Source of the DNA: Megalonaias nervosa
Taxonomy: Eukaryota > Mollusca > Bivalvia > Unionida > Unionidae
DNA: 64,000 bases
Assembly (NCBI GenBank): GCA_016617855.1
Contig: JAECUM010001932.1
Location: 1 to 64,000, forward strand
Direction of reading: 5' to 3'
Below, in pieces: positions 50,201 to 62,200 of the stretch. Position 1 is the first letter of the stretch, and every line of letters begins with the position of its first letter. Below the pieces are notes generated by a model. The model worked only from the letters and a program-made list of their open reading frames with translations. It searched no databases and was not told the DNA's origin. The position numbers and the translations under genes were made by a program.

Positions 50201-53200
50201 CTGTGATGGACCCAAGACTGGTTCTGGCACTCTCTATTGGCAATACTTCCAGAAGTCTGGTACTCGTTAGAAAAAAATGGTTCTCCAAGTTTGGTGCCGG
50301 ATATGCAAGGCGTCTGCATCAGAGCCAAAGCTGTGGCTAGCAAGTCAGAAAGCTATCTGTTTCATGAAGCCGGGACTGGGTATACTGGGAAAATAGATCA
50401 CTGTTATCCAGTCCTGGAAGTCAACAGTGTAGGTCAGGACAGTAGTAGAGCTGGTTTAAGTCCATAGCCAGCTGACAACTGATGTCAATGACTGGTACTG
50501 GCTATATTGGAGAAAATCACTGGCCAGTAGCAAGATTTGAAAGAGTATCCAGATGGCCACCATATCATGTTTGTATTGGCCCTAGAGGTACAGCCCAGAG
50601 AACCTGATCTGGTTGTGGAGGCAATGAAAGAGTAGGGCTGGTACTAAATAAGATGCCATAATGGTCTGGACTGTCAATGTTTCTTTTGGACCAGCAAGAT
50701 TTCTGCCTTCAAAGTCTCTGCTAATGGGATGTTAATGGACTCCATGTACTTTCAGGTGTCATTCTTTGCTCTCCTGCTTGCTCAAGTCACCTGTTGAGCC
50801 AAGACAGTCACTCATACACCTTCTGACCAGTGTGTACATATGATGTATTTATGGCCTAAACTGCACCCTATACAATTAAGGCAGGTAGCATGATTATCTT
50901 CAACCAGCTTAATCTATGTACTCCAGGGCCAGATTAAGGTGGGCAAATGGGGCACTTTATGATGAATAAAGTACTTCATTATACATGTGTAACATGTTTG
51001 GAATGTATTCTATATGCTGAACATGCCACTGGGTTAAGATAATTAGTTTGGAGGGGTAGATTATGAACCATGTCACTTTGTGTTAATTTGTTGTTGTTGT
51101 TGCTGTTGTTGGGTTTAACGCCATTTTTCAGCACAAGATAGGCTATACATGGCAGCCAGTATAATTGGTGGAGGAAGAACCCTGGAATACCCCGGGAAGA
51201 ACCACCAACCCACAAGAAGCTACTGGCAGGCTTTCTCACGTACCCACGTTAGCTGAGCCCAAGACTCGAACTCGCACAGACAGAGGTGAGATGGCAGTGA
51301 TCCATAACAGTGAGCGCTTTAGACCACTCGCCACTGTGTTAATTTGTAGATGGTGATCAAGAATTATCAATAACATTTTTCATTTTTACTAATAAAAATG
51401 AGTGCCTGTGACTGCAAATGATGTTTCAGATGAATTCTAAATTTAAAAAATAACTAGCAAACTAATAATATATTTTCATGACTGCTAAAGACTAAAATAA
51501 CTTGCATATGGTAAGTATCATTTTATATTGATCTCCATCTCTTGTATCAACATGTATATCATTACAGCAAAAGTATGGATGCATCAATATATCAATGAAT
51601 CATTTCACCCCTAGTAAACATCATGTTGAACTTACTGTGAAAAGGATGCTGATGATAACAAGAATTACTATGACTCTTACATGAACAAATTTTCCTTATA
51701 ATTTAATAATAGACAATTACTAGACAAAGTTCATAAACCTGCTTGAGTTGTAACTGAAGCACAATATACCCTGGAGAAGACAAAAAAAATGGTGCTGACG
51801 TGTGTACTGTAAGACATAGTCAAACAACTGATGTGTGATACATTCATCTCTAAAAGAAAACAGAGTGAGAAATTGACAGAAACAGAGTCCAAGTACTTCC
51901 TGTGGTAACAAAACTTAAACTGAATTGCTCAAATATTCAAGATTTGATAATGTGATATCTCAGAAAAGTCCAGGTGTCCTCATACAAATAGAGGTAATAA
52001 CCACTGTATGCGTGTAGTGGTGCCAATCTCTCCATCTAAGAGAAGACTCTTATCTGACTTTCCTCTAGTACACAGACAACTACAGCACTTATGCTGCATG
52101 AAGAACCTTGGAAAGGCTGGACTGGCAAGGTAGTGGACATGCACCATTATTATGAAACTCATTAGTAGTATTCCACCAAAATGGACATTCACAAATAAAA
52201 TTTCTTCTGCCAATTTATGTGCACATAAAGATGATTAATTGGATTTACATGCACACAGCAGCAATGTGGTGTGTAAGTGAAAAATTTGGCAAACACTGGC
52301 TTCCTTGCATTTACTGAACATAAGGCTTTTATTCAAGGGTTTAAAGTCAAAGTTATTATAAGCTGTTTGAAATGAACAAATTATCTCCCCTGCTTTCTGT
52401 AATGTAATGTTTGTAATTTCTTTCCTTTGATGATACACACAAATCATTAGTCCTGAGAACTGTACAAAATATTTCTGCACATAACAGTGGATGAAAACAC
52501 AGTAAAAGCATTTGTATCTGACCTGCTATATAGGTTTTGTTTAACATATCTATCTCATTTGGATTGACTGAAATACCCTTGGACAGAAAAGAATAAATTC
52601 AAAAAAAAAAGAACTTCATTTAAACATTGACTCTAGCTATTTTTTTGGCAATGCCTCTGCATTCATGATGCCAGCAAGCATAATATGATTATATGCTGTG
52701 TTATCTGAAAAATTTATGCAGGACTGTTAAAATAACATTTAACAAAGATCACTGAAAATGAATATTACAAGGTAGAAAGCCTTTAATCAAAACCAAAATG
52801 AAAAGACGATGGGTACAAGTATTCAAAAATTAATTGTATTTGGCTAATTGTGGAAGATATACCTGTATGACACATTCCATCAAGTATTCTTGAGAAATAG
52901 CATCTCTGCAACTAACTGCCTGCTCCAAGACCCCTGGTAAAACAAGCTGAAAAAAAGGTATAGTCGTAATTACAGCACTACTGCCTTTCCTTGTAATATG
53001 GCTGATTTTCCAATATCCAGGAATTACACTATCAGGTAAAATGAGTGAAACAGTCACCAAAAATTGCACAACTTTATGCAAAAACATGTCAAAGGCAATA
53101 ACATCACCTTGGATCTCAAGGTCTTGGGAACAATCATCTATTTTTGTGTGTGATTCTAAGTAATAATTAATGAGCAATCTTCTATCATGCCAAGCTACTA

Positions 53201-56200
53201 CTGATTATAGGCCTCTTAACCATACAATTACAAAAGAATATCTTTTTACCTGATAAATGATATTCACATATTTCAAAATTTATTATCAAAAAGCAGAATG
53301 TTATAGCATACTGCTGAATGTTATTTATGACTTATGAATAAACTGGAATATTTATTGTTAACTACCTAATTTTTACAAAATTTGGGCTAAAATGTTGAAA
53401 TAAGAATACTGGACGATATGTGAAAACCCTCCTGTCCCATTTAATTTTTTGTGACACAAATGGTCACTATAAAATTTCTATAAAAACTATAGGCTCTGTT
53501 AATAATATTTCCAGATATTTATTTATATACTGAAGCCTTTTGTTAATGCATTAGGCTTGGATCATTCATGTCTCTCTAAGATTGCAAAACTAATACCTGT
53601 TATTCTATAATTTAGAAGTCACTTTTTCCTCCAATCCTGATCTAGCTTGACCCCTTATATCTTTCTTACCTCTCTTCTGGCAATTTTCGAATAAATACTT
53701 ACAGGATATAAAGAATTAAGATACAGCTATAATATCTATAAATTATCTGCAAAATGAGCAATGTTTCAACTCTGAGGAATATTTGAGGAATACCACAACT
53801 CTTTTGTTTAGAACAATTAGACCTGAATGTATACAATATCAAAAATATCAAGATATTTTTTATACCTTTCTAACATCCCTAACTACTTTTAAAATTCCAA
53901 TACTGTAGCATTAGGTAAACAAGGTCCTTTTCAATTTGATATGATAAGTGAGTACCAAATTTATCTAAGTAAAATATGCATGTAGCTGTGAACAGCATAG
54001 ACCCAGAAAGGCTGTCGTATGATCTGCACTGCATCATGGTTTGCTGTTTGCAGGAAATCTTCAGTATAACAGAGTAAAACAATTTGCAAACACACTCATC
54101 CCAAAAATGAGACTTGAAAGTCACTTGACACATCAATTTATATCAAACTGATGTAAATTCTGCTCGATGCATACTTAAGTGTGCTGTCCATGGATGTAGG
54201 TATTGGATCAAAATACCATTACATGATCAAAATCATTGACCAAAATGAAATATGTTCATATATAAAAAAACAATAAAGCATACAATTTTGACTGAGACTG
54301 TATTGTTAACCATACTGAGCGACACACTGAAGTATCCATGATGTGCACAATGATGACTGATGGGTCAATTTCTTTTTCATTAAAGTACAGTCCTACCCGT
54401 TTATGTCGACATCCTCGGGCATGAGGAAATATTGTCGACATAGGCGGATGTCGAGATAAGTGTTGGGGGGCGGGTTCTGAAAAAAAGATACAAGTTAAAT
54501 TCGTCAGTAAGGGGTGACCTGTCGTCAGTGAGTAGCATTTACACTTTGAGAAAATAAACAATGCAAATTTTGATTACATGAAGACAAAACCAGTGTCAAA
54601 TACACTTGTATATTGACAAATTACATTTTGGTTACCTTTGTGTAATAAAATCCACAATAAAATATTGCATCAGTCACATCCTGATATGAAAAACATTCAC
54701 TACAATTTTCAATGTCGGCATAAGCATATGGTTGCATAGTTGTTATTTACATGTTTGGAGTACATGTACTTAAATTGGCCTAGATTTTGGTCAGTCCATT
54801 CCCATCTTATTGAGGCTACCAAGGGGATGGGGCTATTCACAGGGAAATGAAAACCTGTCAACAAGTTGGTTTAAACAGTACTTGTATTTAGTTACAGAAG
54901 TCATCGTGAAAAGTACATAAAAGCGAACAAGAGATATGCGGCTGATATGATTAATGAAGGCATAATATTGTATACATTGACACATGCTAATGAGGTATTA
55001 AAAGAAAATGATTCCTACAATACAATATTGTAACAATGTCAGCTCAATACATTTAAAATTTTTCACAGACATCTTTGCGAGATGCCCCACCCTCTACTTC
55101 CTTAACAGCCAGATATTTAGTTTCCAGAGACTGTAAATTTAATCTGCGTTTTACACTGCCGTTGGTAGCCATCATAAATATAAATGAAGTTAAAAAGGAA
55201 ACTTTTACAGCACAATAAACTTGTTTTAATCACTGATCACTTTGGAAAATGCAAGAATCAGATCAGATTTCATTGCTTTTATTTAAGTCGCCGCGAGAGG
55301 CCAACTTTATAGGACCAAACAAAAGCCTGTATTTTTTTATCCGACCACAACATTAAAGCCTGGCGGAATGATCAACTAATTGTTGAATAAAGTACAGATC
55401 GGAACTGGCCGCTTGCCGACATAAATGATTAGGCGAGAAAATTAAAGCCTGGCGGCAAGATCAACTAATTGTTGAACAAAGTTTGAGTCGGAACTGGCAG
55501 CTGGTCAACATAAATTATAAGGAGGTAAAATTAAAGCCTGGCAGCAAGATCAACTAATTGTTGAACAAAGTATGGGTCGGAACTGGCAGCTTGTTGACAT
55601 AAATGATTAGAAAACAAAGGATTTGTTCAAGCTGGGACCAAGGGCTTCTGTCGACATGGACGTTTATTTTTTTATCTTGACGTCAACATAAGTATGACAA
55701 TTTTGGTAGTAATAGTAGATCCAGGGACAGGGACTTTGCTTTTTTGTCGAAATAGGCGGCTTGTCGACATAAGTGATGTCGATATAAGTGGGTAGGACTG
55801 TAGTAACATTATGGCACTGAATATACATCCATGGTCACATTATGATTTACAGAATGGGCAGAGGTAGTTCCAAGTGAGAGCAGATCCTGATCTGCTGGTG
55901 CATTTTATGACACTTGTAGTTGGTGTACATTATATATAGGTAAACACATTACCTCCTTATCCAGCTGGTCCCTACAAAACAAAACTAAAAACTCTGAAGT
56001 CAATGGTTGCTCAGAAATCAAAATTGGCTTCAACTTTATGTTTAGAAAATGAATGACTCATCTGAAGACAAGTATGACACATTTCCTGTTAATGTGCACA
56101 TCAATGTGATATAACTATATCACCTTCCACTGGTAAAAATGCTAAAGTGTAGCCTTTACGTGATAAGGGTATTTTGTGGAATTGGTCAACAAGCATAGAA

Positions 56201-59200
56201 TTTTGGTCAGCAAATTTGTTGGAGGAAGGTTGACCAGCATGAAAAATGAGGGGAAATGTTACTCTGCATGAAAGTAATGGCTACATAGATGTGATTTATT
56301 ATGATTTAGGCTCCTGGCACTCTATAGATATTATGGACAGAAGATAGAGACAGAGTGACAGGTGTAAGGTGAAGTTGTTTGCATTTGCAACATGCATAAT
56401 GGAAAGAATGTTGGCATACCTCTATGCTTTTCATTGGATATTACACTTATGGAAATTGTACATGATCTAAGCAGAGAGCTGATTAAAATGACTGCTCCCG
56501 TGTGCTCAAAAATTCAGCAGGATATAGTCTAAAATACACTATCTTCAGCAGTTATTAAAATAGGGAAAACAAATTTTGCCAGACTAGACAGTACCAGTTC
56601 TGAAAGTGCAATGAATGAATTCCCATATATATAAAATGTAAAAAAAAGTTCCTGACTCCTTTTTCACAATTTACTTCTTAAGTCCAGGAACTGAAAAAGA
56701 CTAAGTACAGACCTGCCAACCACAACGAGAGTCCTCGAGGAAGATCTTGAAAATTTTTCAGGAAGATTTCAATTATTGCAGGGAGGATTTCATCAAGGGA
56801 GAAACACGTTGAACACGTTTACAAAAAGTGAATGGTTTTCAAATAAACATATACTAATTCAATTCTAAAATGGTTTATTTTTAGATAATAAATAACAATA
56901 TATAAATAACAGACTGAACAAATCTTAATAGTGAAGAACATCAATTAACACTACTCCTGCGAAGACAAGGTTGTTGTTCCTTTTCATCTTTTAAGCATAA
57001 CTTTGTCAAACTGTCTCTCTGAGTACACAATACCTTCTTGTTTGACAACAAGAAGACTTTCTAGTGTCTCAGTTTTCATATTTCTCCTGAAGTCAGTCCT
57101 ATTCTTCCTCACAAAACAAAATATTCTTTCACAGGATGCATTGCTGTGAGGGATGGTGAGGATATAGCTCATCACTTTGGCAAGATGTCTAAATTTTGCT
57201 AGACCCATGCTATCTCTGATCTCACCAATCTTCTTCATCCAAATCTGGTCAATGGCAGCTGCTGAATTAAGCTCCAGCATTCCAGGAGGTAGTTCTTCAA
57301 CCTGGTATAGAGAAAACTGCAGCTGCAGCTGAACCAGTGAAGCTCCTGCAGGCATGATTGCTGGAAACCGCTTCACAAAGAAATCCAGCATTGCGAAGCT
57401 GATGAAGGGCCTATGTCATGATCTGTTAGTGTATCCTAGTTTCGCTAAAGAGAATCATAATTTTAATGCTGGCACTCAAATTACAATTTGCAGCATATAA
57501 TTTAGGCCATATAAATAAACATTAAGATTAAAAACTTACTTTTGTGACTGGAGATGTCGACGACAATCATTGTGTCCACCACTAGCAACACTGAAACATG
57601 AATTGCACGTGTTGCAAAATGCTGTATGATGGGTTAGGCATGGAAATTCCAGGCTAAAAGAAGCTTGGAAAGAAGTTTTATATTTTTTTGACTTTCCAAC
57701 TTCATCCGAATCTCCCTTTCTTTTCGACATTGTAGAAGAGATCACCAAACATATGAATTCAAGTTTGCGCACTTTTCAAAGAACTTCTGCACACGTCCAG
57801 TCTTACATGTTGGGGGATTTCCAAAACTTTTTTCATTAAATGAAACGAATTTTTCCCGATTTCTTTTGACAAAACGAATTTTTTCCGGGAGAAAAAATAA
57901 TCATGCAGGAGTGCGGAGGTGCAGTTGAATTCAGGGAGTCTCCCGCAAAAAAACGGGAGGGTTGGCATGTCTGTAAGTGGAGATAAAAGTTTTTTTATAG
58001 GTGCACATCTGAAGTAAGGCCAAGCTGTATACTCTATAACCCAAAATACAACCATCAACCAAACACTAAAATAAAGAGAATTAAAAGTTCTTTTAATAAT
58101 GCCTAAGATATCCAAGGTCACATTTAAATAGCCAGTATAACCAATGAGGAAAACCTGGGAAATTCTTTATCTTTAAAAATTTAACCCTTTACAAAATATG
58201 AAATTGCAGAGTGCCACCAAAGATGTGGACTATTTCCTGTTTTAAATGCATGGATAATACGACAGTAATAAACTTGCTTTACACTCCTTTTGGTGGTAAT
58301 GGGTTTGATACTCAATTCTGACACATGCAATGGAAAAGTGGTCAACCATCAAAGATTAGTGATGTTCTTTTTCCTTTTTACAAGATTCTTTCCTCGAAGG
58401 CCACCTTCCACCAGTATCAATGCCAAGGAAAGTACTCTGTATAAGATGTTAGAACTTTTCTACAAACAGCACATAAAATACCTAGATAAAAGTAAAAAGG
58501 AATACATTCTAACATACTGACCTTCTTGTATTTTTCCATATCAACGCATTCTAGTTGACTCAGTCGTACAAGATTGGTGCCAACAAGGATCCTCAATTCC
58601 TGCCTCTCACGTTCTCGTTTATCCTTGTCACGTGAGTGACCCTGATGCTGCATTCTCACCCACAGCTTGTTCATCTCAGAGAAGTTAAGCTGGATAAAGT
58701 CAACTGAGTCATACACAGTCCCAACTTCATATTCCCCTGGGCTGAAATATGCATATGAACATGCTGTATATACTTTCTGATAAATCAAAGTCTAACTGTA
58801 AACAATACAGACTCTCATCTGCAATCACATTATGTGCTGGCAGATCAGGGTCTGTGCAGTTAGCAGATGGACTTGATTCTTAAGTAAGCATATACTGTAT
58901 ATCTTGGATTATTTTTATCTCCATCTGTGTTGTCTATAAATACTTCTCCCGTTGATCACGTCGAAGTCAGGGTAGGTGTGTTCCATTTTTAATTCTATTG
59001 CAAGGCAAGGTTTGGTCCATATTTGGTGTTTTATACCGGAGCAATATGTATAAGGTTATAAAAGGTTAACTGCCTTGCCCATGGATGCCATGGTAACCAA
59101 TCCGGACTGAGTCAATGGTGGCTATAAAACATGCACTCCTCTGGTCATGACTACAATGTAATAATCACTGAATCACAGTGGCTCTTAATTGTACAATAAA

Positions 59201-62200
59201 TACATCTTTATCAGTGGAATTTTAAGAAAATAATCTCTCTAACATAACATGATAAAATGTATTATTATGAATATAAATTAAATTAATCATACATGCCAAC
59301 CCCATGAGAGGTATAAGCATAATTATTGCTATAGTAAGTGACCAAAAAGCGTAATTTGGGCATAAAAGTGTTATCTATAAGTACATGCCAGCATTACAGC
59401 ACGTTTGAAAGAGATACATTTATTTTTGCTACTAACCTGGTTCTGCAGACCCAACTAAATCAATCAACACAGCCTGTTAGCTTCATTGGATTTGCAAGTG
59501 AAATTTTGTTGGTATGAAGTTTTCAACATCATCTTCTTTTAACCATAGATAAATCACAGGTCAAGGGGCCTGAGGCTGTGTTGCTTATGTAATTAGGAGA
59601 ACAGGTTATCATTCACATGTGGAATCCAGCTATTCTTCCATAGAAGGATACCCGAGGTAGAGGTCGGATGCTCAGCATCCCCTCCTCCTATTACTTACTC
59701 TCATACTATAATGTGATTGGGGAACTTATTGGAAGGAGAAAGCAAATTTTTAAGTAAATTATGTTTCTCCAAGAATACTTAATCTAATCACATTACTTAA
59801 AAACCCTCCCAACCAACCCACCATGCAAGCATCCTCATTAGCATCCTCATTAGCATCTCGCTCAGCAGTGCCAAGGGATGGTAATGGGCAAGAGTTACTG
59901 CCCTTTGACTATTTGAAACAGACAGGATAAGACGATTTTCGTCATTTAGTAGGGCTGGATTCGAGATGTTGCGGGTATAAATTCCTAATGTAATGAGATT
60001 GGGGAACGTATTCAAAGGAGAAAACAATTTTCAACAAGGTTTCCAAGACATTTTTTGTTGATTTCATATTCCAGTTGGATTCCAGGACTTCCTTAAAAAT
60101 CAGGAGGGCACGGGAATCCTGAATGATATTGAGGATATGTATTGGCATGAATATTTTGTTTATTGTCAAACTATGACACTAAGGCACTAAGGATAGCTAT
60201 GCATTTTACACTTCCTTACCTAAAGATTCTTCCAACCCTGAAGAGCATGACCTAAGTACTTTTGTCTAGATTTGTACATGTACTAAAAATAATGAATAAC
60301 AATGACAGCTTTAGAAATAATAACTTTAAAACAGAGATCTATTTCACAGGTAAATACTTGTTTTCATTGTTGTAATTAATCATAATCCTTGACAACGAAA
60401 GTTCAAGGGATTGTATTAAATATTTTAATACTAAGGCATTTATCTACTAATACAGATAATTTTCAACTAATTATTTTGATTCTAACATGAAATATTAATC
60501 ATAAAATGGTAGATAACCCAGATCTAGTTCACAAGTGTCAGGTACAAATACATGTGATAAGATTTCAAGCACCCACAGCTTTATGCCTGTAACTACATCT
60601 CTAGCATTTTTCTCCATGAAAAATACAAGGAGAAAATGGTATCCATTTTTGAATATAGAATCATATTTCTGGTAAATGGAACAAAAATCATAATGCTGTT
60701 TATATCAACATACTTTGCCTCTGTCTCACAATCTGGGAGGGCATTTTTAGTGCACTGCAGTAGGTAGTTCCGGAGGAAAAGTCCTCGAAGAGGATGCTGA
60801 ACACCACGGCACATCTCCACAAGGTCTTTCAGGATGTCCTTCCGTGACAGCTCATTGGCTTTGATGTACACAACACCAACAGTAATCAGCAGATACCTGG
60901 GGTAGAGATAGCAGGAAAAAAAGCACTCAACATGCAAGAATACATATTTAGTGATGAGAATGTACATGCTGTAGTGTTCAATTTGTAAGTGTGAAATAAA
61001 CAGGAAAATTGCAGAGAGAAAACTTTTATTTGACAATAATTTAAATCTTCATACTTTAAATGAAAATAAGTGAATTGGGTGTTTAAATTTATCACAAACC
61101 ACCCAATTACCTTGATTTTTATTTAAGGAACCATGTAATCAACACAATATTAATTTTTCTCTTGAGATACACACTGAAGACCTACCTTATAAATGTCATG
61201 AAAGTGTCTCACGGGTTTATCATTACACAAGAGTGTCATAAATAAAAATTTGGTAAATGTTGTGAATGGTTCTAAAGCAGAATCAAAGGTTAATTACAGT
61301 AATCATTTACCAAAATGCAGTTTATGGGAACCATGAAAGTGTACCATGTGACAGTTGTGTATTCCCAGAACTATTACAGTATATACTAGCTTACAAATTG
61401 AGTTGAACTACAAACTTCATAGACCCAGATTTATTGTTGCATAATGTACCAGTAGATCTGGATCTATGTTAGGGGTAATCAGTAGAACAAACATCCCAGA
61501 TCATAATATGCCTATGCATTATGCAATGACATATTAGGGTCTATGTTGTTGTAACTGAACTGAGTTATAAGCAAATATATGTGGTACATGATGTAGTGAG
61601 GCCCTCTACTCTAACCACTTTATAAAAGAACTGTTTTATTGGGGAGTGTTATAGTGAGGGAAGAATTTTGTTTTAAAAAAACTGATTAGTTATCCAGGTC
61701 ACTGTTACTAATACAAATAAATTTCATTTTATAATAATTAAAATGTTTGATAAATCATTATCCAATTTTTTATTCAATGATATCATCATTAAAATACAGT
61801 CTAATGTATTAATTGATTTAAGAAAATATGTCATAAAAACTTGATGTATGTGATATTACTGGTATATCAGTTTACTACTGTATCTTTTTCTGGTGGTAAG
61901 TACCATCATACTTTTTCACTGTACTGATACTTCAGTGGTTTCTGTCAGCAAGGAATGTACAGAAATTCCTGAATAATCTTGTTATGAATTTAATGATATT
62001 AACAGCATGTTTTCATTTTTCATAAAAAAAATAATTCCCAATTTTTTTTTAACAAAACAATTGAACTATTTCAAATATAAGTTACATTTATGATCCTTTT
62101 GCATATTTATTAGTGAATGTTAATATATTTTAAGTACATATTATAAGACTGCAAATCATCCTAAGATTTTCAGGAAAGCAGTTATTTTCTGTTTGCATTT

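Larger units (their letters stand above)
49685..52862 (-). other. VPS35: VPS35 intron, 3.2 kb
   Basis: Contains a DIRS-like gag fragment (about 50040-50935) and a well-preserved SINE (51089-51334). 51350-52862 holds nothing recognisable. Confidence 0.9.
54388..55800 (-). mobile_element. pogo/Tigger-like non-autonomous DNA transposon
   Basis: Terminal inverted repeats: CAGTCCTACCCGTTTATGTC at 54388 and, reversed from 55800, CAGTCCTACCCACTTATATC; about 22 of 25 match. TA flanks both sides (54386-54387 and 55801-55802), as in Tc1/mariner/pogo. A 40-codon minus-strand frame (55175-55053) resembles the transposase N-terminal helix-turn-helix. The rest of the transposase is missing. Three 89-bp tandem units lie at 55353-55612. 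The element is 1.41 kb. Confidence 0.85.
56708..57973 (-). mobile_element. hAT transposon with internal deletion
   Basis: Terminal inverted repeats: CAGACCTGCCAACC at 56708 and, reversed from 57973, CAGACATGCCAACC (13 of 14). The minus strand encodes both ends of a hAT transposase: a zinc-finger start at 57732-57536 and the C-terminal dimerisation region at 57391-56984, with about two thirds of the protein missing between them. An inverted CTCCCGCAAAAAAACGGGAG lies just inside one terminus. Flanks share TAAGTA/TAAGTG, so an 8-bp target duplication is not clear. Confidence 0.88.
52947..58521 (-). other. VPS35: VPS35 intron with two DNA transposons, 5.6 kb
   Basis: Contains the pogo/Tigger-like element (54388-55800) and the hAT element (56708-57973). 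Fragments resembling the foldback element lie near 53940-54080 and 55870-55950. The other stretches hold nothing recognisable. Confidence 0.9.
58742..60713 (-). other. VPS35: VPS35 intron, 2.0 kb
   Basis: Contains a single-hairpin foldback element (58764-58898) and a possible DIRS-related remnant (59580-60070). 58900-59580 and 60080-60713 hold nothing recognisable. Confidence 0.9.

Noticed and set aside
57759..58121. 120-codon minus-strand open frame
   Set aside because: It spans the terminus of the hAT element and flanking intron, with no domain and no consistent relation to the transposase frame.
60593..61036. 147-codon open frame as a standalone protein
   Set aside because: Only 60896-60714 is coding (a VPS35 exon); the flanking parts are intron read-through.
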